NCBI GenBank assembly: GCA_910585435.1
Contig: CAJUEJ010000039.1
Coordinates: forward strand, 3,103 to 35,306
Reading direction: 5' to 3'
DNA from: an uncultured Hungatella sp.
Lineage (GTDB): Bacteria; Bacillota; Clostridia; Lachnospirales; Lachnospiraceae
Length of the DNA stretch: 32,204 nucleotides
A program made the translations under genes and the position numbers. The notes beneath the pieces are model-generated. The model was not told where the DNA came from, made no database searches, and saw nothing but the letters and a program-made list of their open reading frames with translations. Shown here one piece after another: positions 7,548 through 16,216 of the stretch. The first letter of the stretch is position 1, and the number at the start of each line of letters is the position of its first letter.

Positions 7548-7585
7548 AAACGTCTCCTCCCTTCCCTATTGAAACCATATAACCG

Positions 7586-7616
7586 TTCAGACGGGATATC
7601 TTCTTGCCCGTCTGAA
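7586..7616. other. oriT: Candidate oriT hairpin upstream of mobV
   Basis: TTCAGACGGG (7586-7595) and CCCGTCTGAA (7607-7616) form a perfect 10-bp stem with an 11-base loop. No T run follows on the minus strand, so it does not look like a terminator. It lies in the leader just before the MobV start, where oriT is found in pMV158-type plasmids. The sequence does not copy the pMV158 nic region, so the assignment rests on position and symmetry. Confidence 0.4.
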
Positions 7617-7626
7617 TCATTTCAAA

Positions 7627-7758
7627 TCAATTATGGGCAAAGAAGCATTTATGGAAAATCAGATTGCTAAGGTTAGTATCTCCTCCCCACTCTTTTGGAA
7701 CTAAAAAATAGAGCAGCGAATCCATCAGCTCATAGGGCCGCTGATTCCGCCACTCCAT
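7627..7758 (-). CDS. Possible 43-residue small protein
   Basis: An ATG ORF starting ten bases after the end of the upstream membrane protein gene. The product starts M-E-W-R-N-Q-R-P-Y-E-L and includes M-D-S-L-L-Y-F-L-V-P-K-E-W-G; it is compact, mildly hydrophobic and reads like a real protein. It is followed at once by the inverted repeat before mobV. There is no clear Shine-Dalgarno site, so expression would depend on coupling with the gene in front. I do not recognise it. Confidence 0.35.
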   Translation of the reverse strand: MEWRNQRPYELMDSLLYFLVPKEWGGDTNLSNLIFHKCFFAHN

Positions 7759-7767
7759 TTTGAAAAC

Positions 7768-8823
7768 TTATGGTTTTCTTTGTCTGTGCCAAATAGCAAG
7801 GCCCCCTGCAGCTATCATCGCTGTGATCCCAATCACAATGGTCAAAATCTCCTTCCAGTCCACAACCGGTACTTCCTTTACTGGTTCTGCAGAAGCAATG
7901 GTCCTCTCCTGACTCTCACCATAGCTTTCCGGAAATGCAGATTCCAGTTCTTTCTGGTGATGGCTTTCCATCAGGTATTCCCTGTTTTCCACCATCTTTC
8001 TTGAAAAAAACGCATTGGAATTCAACTCCGCGATATCCCCATCCACCACCATCATAATCATCAAATCACTGATCTTAACGGTTTTTCCCTCTTCAACCTG
8101 ATAGTAACTCCCCCAGCCCCCAGGATTATCCCTATGCTGCCATAAATAGGAAATCCCGTCCGGCGCCATGGCATTTTCTGCAAGTTCCACATGGATTGTC
8201 CCACTCTCGTAATACATTCCCACCGGCAGACGCACTCTGGCACATCCGGCATAATCATTTTTAAGAGGAATCTCATAGACTTTTCCCTCTCCCACCAGAC
8301 AGAAGGACGCATTTCTGACTGCCCCATAAGGTTCCGAATCAATCAGGATTGTCCCATAGGGTTCCCCATCAGAAAAATCCAACAGCTCCGGTTCAAACTC
8401 CTCCCAGCCATCCTGTTCCTCTTCCCCAAACTCATGGGCTTCCCCTTCCTCCCTGTCCTCCCAGGTATCCGTAACCTTAATGGTGATATCCCGGTCAATT
8501 TCCGTATCCAAAGCCTCTGGTGCAAAAAAAGAATAGCGGCCTATAAAATCACTATAGGAAAGAACCTTGATTTCATATTTCCCCGGCTCCAGTTCCGTCT
8601 CCATATGGTATCCTGATACGGCTGACAGATAATATGGACTTCCATTCAGATAGATTTCCATATCCTCTTCAAACCCATCCGGAACATCCGCTTGAATACT
8701 CACAGTCACTCCATGGTCGGAAAACGGCAAAGAAACCTGTTCCATTGCCAAAGCCACAGCTGTCCCTATGGCCGAAAACACAAATATCATCAGTAAACAT
8801 ACCCCAAACTTCTTAACTTTCAT
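7768..8823 (-). CDS. Secreted protein with C-terminal membrane anchor
   Basis: A 351-residue protein I do not recognise, but its topology is clear. Residues 1-26 are a Sec signal peptide (K-V-K-K, a hydrophobic stretch, then A-L-A). An extracellular part follows with beta-rich segments such as L-E-P-G-K-Y-E-I-K-V and a very acidic Glu/Asp linker near residues 130-160. A single membrane helix lies near residues 322-345, with a short basic tail (W-H-R-Q-R-K-P). The start at 8823 is chosen because the signal peptide begins there and GGAG lies upstream; a longer frame back to 8991 overlaps the gene in front. It lies directly after the wall hydrolase, and secreted proteins with a C-terminal membrane helix are common at this place in Gram-positive transfer modules. 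A structural or stabilising role at the envelope is inferred. Confidence 0.7.
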   Translation of the reverse strand: MKVKKFGVCLLMIFVFSAIGTAVALAMEQVSLPFSDHGVTVSIQADVPDGFEEDMEIYLNGSPYYLSAVSGYHMETELEPGKYEIKVLSYSDFIGRYSFFAPEALDTEIDRDITIKVTDTWEDREEGEAHEFGEEEQDGWEEFEPELLDFSDGEPYGTILIDSEPYGAVRNASFCLVGEGKVYEIPLKNDYAGCARVRLPVGMYYESGTIHVELAENAMAPDGISYLWQHRDNPGGWGSYYQVEEGKTVKISDLMIMMVVDGDIAELNSNAFFSRKMVENREYLMESHHQKELESAFPESYGESQERTIASAEPVKEVPVVDWKEILTIVIGITAMIAAGGLAIWHRQRKP

Positions 8824-8860
8824 AGCGGTCTCCAATCCCTCTATCCTTAATACGATTATG

Positions 8861-8914
8861 GCGCCGGATATCCTCCCACAAAATTTTCTCAAAATCCCAC
8901 AGAATCTCCGGCGC
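8861..8914. repeat. Inverted repeat between hydrolase and membrane-anchored protein genes
   Basis: GCGCCGGA (8861-8868) and TCCGGCGC (8907-8914) form an 8-bp GC-rich stem in the 103-bp gap between two minus-strand genes. The 38-base interior contains CCCACA twice in the same orientation. No T run follows in the minus direction, so it may be a processing or attenuation structure between the two cistrons. Confidence 0.45.
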
Positions 8915-8926
8915 TTTTCCCAATAA

Positions 8927-10135
8927 TTACCGGCTTCCTTCCGTCCCATTGGTAATCCAGGCGTTCCGCCCATCCTGGGAGACTTCCCCAAGAGAAAAGT
9001 GCATCAGGTCATACCAGCTGCCAAAATCCCTTCCCCACAAAAGCCCCTGGCTTTTAAACGCATGATAAACCATACGGTTTACCGCCCTTGGCTCTGTCTG
9101 AGGTTTATAGGTCTTTCGTATCACTTCAATCCCAGGCGTCCCTGAAAACTGCGGACTCCAACTCCAGTTCACATCCACAGCCAGGCCGCTGGCATGGAAG
9201 GAGGCATTGGTCTTCACCAATAAATACCCTCCGTTCCGGGCAATCCCCCGGTAAGTAAACCCGCCCACCTGCTCTACCTGAAAGCCCTGGGCCGCAAGCT
9301 CCTCAAAAGCTGCCTTTACTCCATCGGCAATACAGGCATGCACCCGGATGGTCTTGTTGGTTCCCGCCGCCCTCACCGTGGCCATCATAGCGTTCATTTC
9401 CGCCTCTGAATAATAGGTCCCAAGCATTTTGTAACTCCCTTTCAGTTTCGGGAACAGCTGGTGAAGGATTTCATCGGTTGCCATGCCGGCAAAATTCCCT
9501 CCGATAAAATCTCCCTGAAGTACCATGGCGTTGTATACCTTCTGGGCATATTCCCGCCGTTTTTCCAAATGCTGATAGGATTTCCCAAGGGTTTGCGCAC
9601 AAGCAGCATTATGTACCTTTGCATGGCCGGGATACAGCTTTCCGCTTCCGTCCTGGCAGGCGCACCCCTCCATGGCAACACACCAGGCGTCACAGGCCGC
9701 CTGGACATTCCGTACATTCACCATGACAGCGCCCCCGGACAGCCTGCCCATAACCTTGTTCATACTCTGCAGATAACCGGAATCCAGTTCCTTCTTCATA
9801 AATCCAATCTGAACGGAAAGCTCCCTCCAGTCCCTATCTCCCGCGTAACTTATCAGTCCCTTCTGCCTGTTTCCCATCCACTGCACAATTCCGCCGGCAA
9901 TCGAAGGGTTGAAGGTACATTCCTGCCATATGTTGCCGCAAGCACCCGCAGCCGCTTCCTCCGTAAATCCATATTCCACCAGAGCATTAAAGATCTGCTT
10001 CAGAACCTGAATCTGTTCCGCGCTCAGTTCCGATGACAGGCTGGAAAAAGAATACAGAGAGAAATTATACAGCGTATTGGGATTGTAATACTGGGGTTTC
10101 AGCTGGTATCCCTCTAAGTCAATGCTGTTTAATAC
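8927..10135 (-). pseudogene. Cell-wall hydrolase, C-terminal part (phage-tail-type lysozyme + M15 peptidase) behind in-frame TAG
   Basis: This is the catalytic half of a bifunctional peptidoglycan hydrolase. Counting from GTG 9979, residues 1 to about 150 form a phage-tail-type lysozyme domain with G-A-C-G-N-I-W-Q-E (Glu20 the likely acid) and G-G-I-V-Q-W. Residues 170-335 form an M15-type D,D-carboxypeptidase/VanY-like domain with zinc motifs S-F-H-A-S-G-L-A-V-D (His262, Asp269) and D-L-M-H-F (His327). The frame is open all the way back to the TAG at 10136-10138, and the 52 codons between TAG and GTG 9979 contain no ATG, GTG or TTG. They encode part of the lysozyme domain's first helices, so GTG 9979 is not a natural start. 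Such enzymes open the wall for the transfer channel. Without readthrough this half should not be made. Confidence 0.8.
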
Positions 10136-12019
10136 CTAGGCGCTGCTTCGCTTTGCCTGCCCCAGACTGTTTTTTGACTGGCCCGTTTCTGCCGCGTATG
10201 CGGTAATGCCAAACAAGTTATGAGATTTTAAACGGCCAACCGTTATGCTGCCTCCCTGGTTCTGCCCCTTATATTGTTCCAAAAGTCCGTCATCATAGCG
10301 GTCAAGCCAGCCGCCCCATGCTTTCTTATAAGGCTTTAGCTGGTCAAAAGCCTTTTTTGACAGATATTCCTTTTTCCAGAAAACCCCCGGCGCCAGTTCT
10401 TCTCCATCCCCAGGGTAAGTCCCCTTTAACAAGGCAAACTCAATGGCTTCAAACCGGCGCACCATTTCCGTATCCCAGCCTGATATGTTTTTTACCCAGG
10501 AATCTGTCTTTCCAAGGGACAGCCGGTCATAGGCAAGGAGCATATTGTCTTTTCTGGAAAGCTGGCTGTAGTAGACAAAGGCGTTCCCATACACGTCCAT
10601 GTACATGGCGGAATGGTCCTGCCTTAAGACATTGTTGATCTCCGGCTCCAGGTTGGACTCCTCCATCTTCCTCCCATACTTGTCAAACTGATAGTTTTCC
10701 GGGTTCCGGTAGTCCTCCGGAGCATTGCTGTCTACATGGTTCTTTAAGGGAGAAAGGGATTTCTTTGTCTGGATAATTCCCGGAATACCGCAGATCGACA
10801 GAGACCGGTTGACCTTTATCCCTCCCCCTGCGCGCTTCAGCTTTCCGTTTTCATCCACATACGCCTGATATCCGGCTCCTGCTGCCTCATTGATCTGGTC
10901 AACATCGACCATAAGATCCGGTTCTTTCTCCTGCTCTTGTTCTTCCTTTCCTCTGTTCTCATCAACCGCGTCAGGATTCCAGTTCTCATCCTCCTCATAT
11001 ACCGCGAAAAAATCAAGAGGCGTGTTCTCCATAACCCGGTAAGAACTTCCACCGGAATAAACCTTATCCTCTCCCCGGTTCGCCTCCTCCCAGCCCTGGA
11101 ACGTACTCTTCCATAAGACAGCGCCCAGGGACCTTTTTAGCTGTATGGTCTCCCCCACAACAGCCTCCGTCACCGCATACACATCTCCCGGGCAGTCATC
11201 TGTCACATAGTAGGTATCAACATCAAGGGGATAATAAAAGGTTATCTCCACGGGATCATCCGTTTTGGCATAAAAGAAATACTCTCCCGGTTTAAACCTG
11301 CAGGTATTCCCATCCGCAAAGAGATATTCCCTGTCATTGTCATCCCGGCAGTACCAGTAAATCCCCTTTCCCGTATATTCACTGGATGTAATAGATTCCC
11401 CATCCCCCAAATTCTCCCCCGCCTCAAACCAATAAGCATAGCGTTCCGGATCCGGAAACGTAAATTCGTCTTTTGTGCTTAAATCCACGGAGAGGCTGTA
11501 GATTTCCTCCCCGTTCACGTTATGGAAATACAAATGGGCCTGATCCTGATAGCCGATATCCAGCAGATTCTCCCCGGTAAGAACCGGATTGTCGGATTTG
11601 GCATAGAAATAGTGATCGCCAGCCGACCAGTGAAACACCTCCCCTTCCTTGTATTCCCCCACTGTCCTGCCGTCCTCATCCCTTTCCTCCCAGCAGATTC
11701 CGGTTACCTGGTAATACAGCTCCGGGTACACCTCTTCCTCCCCTTCCTCTATGGGAAGGTACTTGTACTGGTCCGGGTCTGGAAACAGATACGTTTTCTT
11801 CTTCCCCACCTTTTTCTCAAGCTCTTCAATCTCTTCCCCATCAAGGGTATAAAAGTACAGGTAGGCCCGGTTTCCTGACTCTGTCACTGCATAAGCTTCT
11901 ATGGCAGCAGGGCGAATCAATGCCAAGACTATAGCAACCAATGCCAAGGTCATGGAAATCAGACTTAAAGAAAGCCATGTTGGTGCGATATTCCAATAAT
12001 GTAATCTGATATTTCTCAT
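10136..12019 (-). CDS. Wall hydrolase, N-terminal membrane-anchored part with duplicated domain
   Basis: This 627-residue frame starts at an ATG with GAAAGGAT upstream. Residues 17-36 are an uncleaved signal anchor. Two related extracellular units follow, at about 51-144 and 160-255. Each opens with an A-x-L-Y-F-x-x-x-x-G-E-E-I strand, passes through F-P-D-P-x-x-Y and ends F-Y-A-K-x-D-x-P. A third beta-rich segment and an acidic linker (E-E-Q-E-Q-E-K-E) lead to a region ending G-I-T-A-Y-A-A-E-T-G-Q-S. The frame stops at TAG 10136-10138 and continues immediately into the lysozyme and peptidase domains, giving a unit of 1030 codons. The N-terminal part probably places the enzyme on the outer face of the membrane. 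Alone it would be an anchored protein with no catalytic domain. Confidence 0.7.
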   Translation of the reverse strand: MRNIRLHYWNIAPTWLSLSLISMTLALVAIVLALIRPAAIEAYAVTESGNRAYLYFYTLDGEEIEELEKKVGKKKTYLFPDPDQYKYLPIEEGEEEVYPELYYQVTGICWEERDEDGRTVGEYKEGEVFHWSAGDHYFYAKSDNPVLTGENLLDIGYQDQAHLYFHNVNGEEIYSLSVDLSTKDEFTFPDPERYAYWFEAGENLGDGESITSSEYTGKGIYWYCRDDNDREYLFADGNTCRFKPGEYFFYAKTDDPVEITFYYPLDVDTYYVTDDCPGDVYAVTEAVVGETIQLKRSLGAVLWKSTFQGWEEANRGEDKVYSGGSSYRVMENTPLDFFAVYEEDENWNPDAVDENRGKEEQEQEKEPDLMVDVDQINEAAGAGYQAYVDENGKLKRAGGGIKVNRSLSICGIPGIIQTKKSLSPLKNHVDSNAPEDYRNPENYQFDKYGRKMEESNLEPEINNVLRQDHSAMYMDVYGNAFVYYSQLSRKDNMLLAYDRLSLGKTDSWVKNISGWDTEMVRRFEAIEFALLKGTYPGDGEELAPGVFWKKEYLSKKAFDQLKPYKKAWGGWLDRYDDGLLEQYKGQNQGGSITVGRLKSHNLFGITAYAAETGQSKNSLGQAKRSSA

Positions 12020-12120
12020 CTGAAATCCTTTCTGTATCTGGTAACATATTTTCTCATAACAGGGGCATGGCAGATCCTTTCTTTTAAGTTTATGGTCATT
12101 CTACATTTACATGGTTATGA

Positions 12121-15021
12121 TCACTCTGTATGGCCCTCAGCTGCCTGTGAAGGATTCTCTGCCATCTCTTCCCCCACCACGCTTTCATCGCCATACTTCC
12201 CCACGGATTCATAGTCCACATCCCCTGCTGCCGCAAATCCCGGCATCCGGGACAAGTCGCCAATGGTCACATACACCACCAGACCCATATGGCCTCCGCA
12301 TTCATAAACCCACTCATACTCCCAGTGCCGGCAGCTGTCTTTGTAATAGCTTAAATCGCAGGTAAAGGAATCACAGTCCCCATCCCGGTGATTACAGAAA
12401 TCGTGGTGCTCCCTTCCATTGGCAGCGGCCCGGCAGTTGACCCCCACCCGCTTATTTCCGGTCTTCCTCCAGCCGCCGTGTTCATTACCGTCCTTTCCAT
12501 GGGTACACAGATCATCCAGATAATCCCCAAGCCCAGTGCCCTCCACAGGCATGCAGGTATCGCACAGGCTCTCCTTTGCCCGGTCTGGTGAAAAACCAGC
12601 CGGGAGCCACACCGTCTGTCCCTCTTTATCACATTTCCCTTTGTCCAGGGTGGTCACAAGGCCGGAATTATCCACCGCCCCTTCTACCCCGCTGCTGTTT
12701 CCCGGATGATACTCTTCAATACAAATCTGATGGGTGGAAGCCCATAGAAAGCTGCAGTAATCCTTAAAGTGCTGTTTTAGTTCCTCATACACGATTCTTT
12801 CTTCATCCGAGGCGTTTTCCGGCAGTTTTCGGAAAGGGTAAGGCATAAACCGGGAAGCCATGGAGACAATGGCCTTGGTATTGTTCAGATCCACATGGGA
12901 AGGTTCCAGCTCATTCCCATAAGCGTCCCGGAAAATTACCTGGTAAGCGCCGGCCTCATAAAAAGTGACATTCTCATCCGCCTTCAGTCCGGTTGTGGTC
13001 AGATAGGCTCCCCGGTGGTTGGCGGCGTCATTGATCTCCGCGATAAACGCCTCATTCTTCTGGGTCAGTTCCGTGATAATCTCCTGAAGGATCTCCGTGT
13101 CCTGGGCAAAGTTCCAGTTTACCAAGCCGCTGTCCGATTCCGTTTTGATATTGGACTGAACCACCTCCAAAAGCAGGATCAAAACCAACAGAACCACCGC
13201 CGCCCATCCAAGGACAGCCCCGGCCTTGGCAAGTACCGGGGCCAGCTTTCCCACTACTGCCTTTTGAAATGCCTTCATGATGGCGGTATTCATAATCCTG
13301 GATGTGATTGGCCTCAATGGGTTGGCTAACAGTTTCAGTGCGCTGGAGGCATGCTGCACCGTCTTTTTGCGGATAATCGTTCTGCCCATCAGCTTTGCCG
13401 CGGCACGGTTTCTGATCCTTCCTGCCGTTGTACCCGCCTTTTTCACCAGAGCCTTTACCGGGTCCGCAGCGATTTGCGCTGTGCAGCCCTGGGGATGGAA
13501 CTTAAACGTACCTGCCACGGTGTAAAGGAGCCGGATACCGGCTTTGTATGCTCCGTACACATGCCGGGCGCCTCCCGTAAGCTGTGCCAGGGCAAGTCCG
13601 GCATCGGAATGCTGGCCAATGCACTTTAGGGACTGTCTGAGATACCGCCGAAACAGCACCTCAAAAGACGCTCCCCGATAGTTCTGTCTCATGTACCCGG
13701 CCTGTATCAGCTTAAGAAACGCCTGATCTTTCTCACCGGCAAATTCCTTCATCCATTTTCCCACCAGCAGAGGGTCCAGGTCGCCTTTGGGAATTCCCAT
13801 AAGTTTTTCCTTTAAAGCACCGGAAATATCCGCCAGACCGATAAAACTGATATACTCTTCCGTTCTCATCCCGGAAATCATTCTGAGGAGCCCTTCTGTG
13901 GAGCCAAAAGAGTACGCCTCTTTCCGTTGAACAGCAGCGTTCAGATTCCCATCCTGCTGGCGCTTAAGAATCCCGGCAACTTTCTCCCTGGCTTCCTCAT
14001 AAGGAATGTGGTTCTTTGCGGCAAAGGCTGCTGTCAGGGTCTCCTGACTGCTGGGAACCGACTGTACCAGTTGGACTGCCCCTGCTGCCATGAATTTTTC
14101 ATACATACAGACCGCAATGGGAGAAGTCCGGTCAAACAGGTCACCTGCGATCTTTCCTCCCTCCGATTCCCTTGGAAGGATTGACTGCACCGCCAGCCGC
14201 CGCCCCTGGCGGAACAGCTTGCGAAAATTGCGGGGTGACAAGATGTCCCTTGTCTGATATATCTGCCTTGTCTGAAGAATCTCTCCTATGGTCTTGTGGG
14301 AAAGCCTTTGAGTATCCTGGAATATAGGAACTGCTTTTCTTCCGTCAGAATAACTCTCATTCCCCAGTTTGTACTGGAAACCGTCCGGTAAGTATTCCAT
14401 CGGGATTCTGGTAATCCGTATCTTAGGAGCCGAACCGGAAGGACTTTTTTTCACTGATGAGGGATGGGTGCCATCCGATAGACTGTTTTTGGATGATGAA
14501 TTTCCTTTTACAGTAGAGGCTGACACAATCCCCAAATGTTTTACTACATCAGACGCTCTGCTGTATTCCTTTACAGAGGTTTCTGTGCTTTTTATATTCC
14601 GGCTTGTTGAAACTCCCTTCGTCTGCTTTGGCCCATTCGGCAAATCCTCTTTTTTGGAATGTGACTGTCCATTCACCATGCGATAGTGATATCTTAAACC
14701 AGATTGGGAGGAAACCATTTTTTTATCCATCTTGCCCATCATCCTATTAGACGGTATGGACATTCCGTTACCGCAGTTAAGACACCCACATCTGAAATGC
14801 CGGGAACTGTATGTACTGTCTGGCAGGGAAGACGAGTTTCCTAAAAATACAGTCTGATCGGCAGAAACCGTCTGCCTATCACCTGTATGCTGCTTTGTAC
14901 GATCTGAACGTTCTTTTCTTGCATAAGAAGGCGAATCCGTAACCACTGATCGGGCTGACGGGCGTTCCCCTTTCTCTCTGGAACCATTCTCCCTCCCATC
15001 AGGAGCAGATGTATCGTCAGG
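12121..15021 (-). pseudogene. Large transfer-type membrane protein, C-terminal part behind in-frame TAA
   Basis: This frame continues directly from the gene ending at TAA 15022-15024: 25 open codons precede the first possible start, a GTG at 14946 with no ribosome binding site. From that GTG it encodes 941 residues. About 150 residues of Ser/Lys-rich linker come first, then a helical region of roughly 400 residues, and a strong membrane helix near residues 575-600 (W-A-A-V-V-L-L-V-L-I-L-L-L). The outer part of about 330 residues ends in a Cys/His-rich region with C-D-T-C, H-H-D-F-C-N-H-R and Y-E-C-G-G-H-M-G, likely disulphide- or metal-stabilised. I do not recognise a named family. Position before the wall hydrolase and the topology suggest a conjugation channel component. 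Confidence 0.65.
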
Positions 15022-16041
15022 TTATCGGGACTTCCCTTTTTGATGAGTATGACGGGCAGGTTCGGCATGTCCGCCTTCCCTTGATGGAGAAAGAACAAAC
15101 TGAGAACTCTGTATTGTTTCCTCCCTGCTCTCCCCCTCTGTCCTGGTTCTGTCATGGAAGTCTGTCACCCGGTTTCGGTCGGCATTAGCAAGTCCGTCTT
15201 TTTGCGCGGTATGTCCGGAAGCCGGGTGATGGTTTACCGTACCGGCCTGATTGTCCATAAAAGCGGCCTCCTGCATGCCCGAATAGCCATCTCTCTTGTC
15301 ACTGCCAGGCTTGCTGTATTCGTCTCTCCTTTTACAGTATGGTTCTTCCCTCTCACTATATTGTGTAGATTCCTGCATTCTGTATGGTTCCGAAGCAGGA
15401 GTCTCCTTTCTATTCCGTTCTGTCAATTCACGGTCCACCGCTTCCTTGGAAGGCTTCATAGGCTCCTGTTGTTTGTCGGAATACCTGCCTTTCTTCTTTT
15501 TCCATTTTTTCTTCCTACTCTCCCGTTGTTCTGCTTCCTCTCTGAATTCCTCTGGTTCTTCGTCTTCGGCTTGAAATTCCTCTTCGCTCCCTTCCCTCTT
15601 TGTCTCTTCCTCCTTTTCCGGCTCTTCCCTGCCCCGTTCCAGTTCTTCCTCTTCTATCTTCTGATCTTTCAAGGAGATCTCACACTCTACCTCATGAACT
15701 GCTTCCAGAATCCGTTCATAATCTATTTCCCGGCAGAAAAAGAGGAACCTTCCATTGGCTTTGACCTTTTCCCTCAACACTTCATGTTCCGATTCCGCCA
15801 TGGAAAAGCAGATTCCCTTCTCCTGAAGCTTTACCCTCACAAATTCCATAGCCCGGTCGTCCGCGGCAATGGCTACAGCGTTTCCCGACCAGACAATCTC
15901 CTGCTCTACCAGTTCCCGGTGATAGTTCATAGTCTTATAGTCCTGGAATGCATGGAACCGTTCCGGAATCCCCGTTAAGATTCCCAGATATAATTTCACC
16001 ACCATAGAAACAGCCTGGTTCCCAGCCTGCGACTCATTCAT
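15022..16041 (-). CDS. N-terminal part of the transfer protein, possibly PcfB/DUF3801-like, with charged linker
   Basis: A 339-residue frame with an excellent start (GGAGGTG seven bases before ATG 16041). Residues 1-120 are a folded domain with W-S-G-N-A-V-A-I-A-A-D-D, a helix reading M-E-F-V-R-V-K-L-Q-E-K-G-I, and R-F-L-F-F-C-R-E-I-D-Y-E-R-I-L-E-A-V. The pattern of a short strand, a helix, then a strand ending in Y-E-R-I resembles PcfB/DUF3801 relaxosome accessory proteins, though I hold that loosely. From about 125 onward it is a highly charged Glu/Arg/Lys linker, almost certainly disordered. The TAA at 15022 lies inside this linker, and the frame continues into the membrane protein (1306 codons in all). 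It might be a free-standing gene, but the next part has no start signals. Confidence 0.6.
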   Translation of the reverse strand: MNESQAGNQAVSMVVKLYLGILTGIPERFHAFQDYKTMNYHRELVEQEIVWSGNAVAIAADDRAMEFVRVKLQEKGICFSMAESEHEVLREKVKANGRFLFFCREIDYERILEAVHEVECEISLKDQKIEEEELERGREEPEKEEETKREGSEEEFQAEDEEPEEFREEAEQRESRKKKWKKKKGRYSDKQQEPMKPSKEAVDRELTERNRKETPASEPYRMQESTQYSEREEPYCKRRDEYSKPGSDKRDGYSGMQEAAFMDNQAGTVNHHPASGHTAQKDGLANADRNRVTDFHDRTRTEGESREETIQSSQFVLSPSREGGHAEPARHTHQKGKSR

Positions 16042-16155
16042 CTTTTCACCTCCGCAAACACAAACTTTTATCCCGCTTTATACCTACCAATTATGGAAGA
16101 AATATCGAAAATCCCGGAAAATCTAAGATATGCTTATCCGCAGCTTTCAAAATTT

Positions 16156-16183
16156 TTGAGATTCTTTTGGATACTGGTAAAAT
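16156..16183 (+). promoter_or_regulatory. Possible promoter for the plus-strand gene at 16217-17685
   Basis: TTGAGA at 16156-16161 and TAAAAT at 16178-16183 are spaced by 16 bp on the plus strand, between two divergently transcribed genes. The predicted start lies about 30 bases before the AAAGGAT site and GTG at 16217. One mismatch in each box makes it credible but not certain. Confidence 0.45.
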
Positions 16184-16216
16184 GAAAAGAAAAAAGCTGG
16201 AGAAAAGGATAAAAAA

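Noticed and set aside
8824..8991. Longer N-terminus for the secreted protein starting at 8991
   Set aside because: It would overlap the wall hydrolase gene and hide the signal peptide that starts at 8823, which has its own ribosome site.
14841..15155. Separate small minus-strand gene bridging the transfer protein junction
   Set aside because: It overlaps both parts of the transfer protein in another frame, lacks a ribosome binding site and has no protein-like pattern.
15154..15978. Hydrophobic plus-strand ORF of 274 codons resembling a membrane protein
   Set aside because: It is the antisense reading of the Glu/Lys-rich linker of the transfer protein, which gives Phe, Leu and Ser runs by codon complement.
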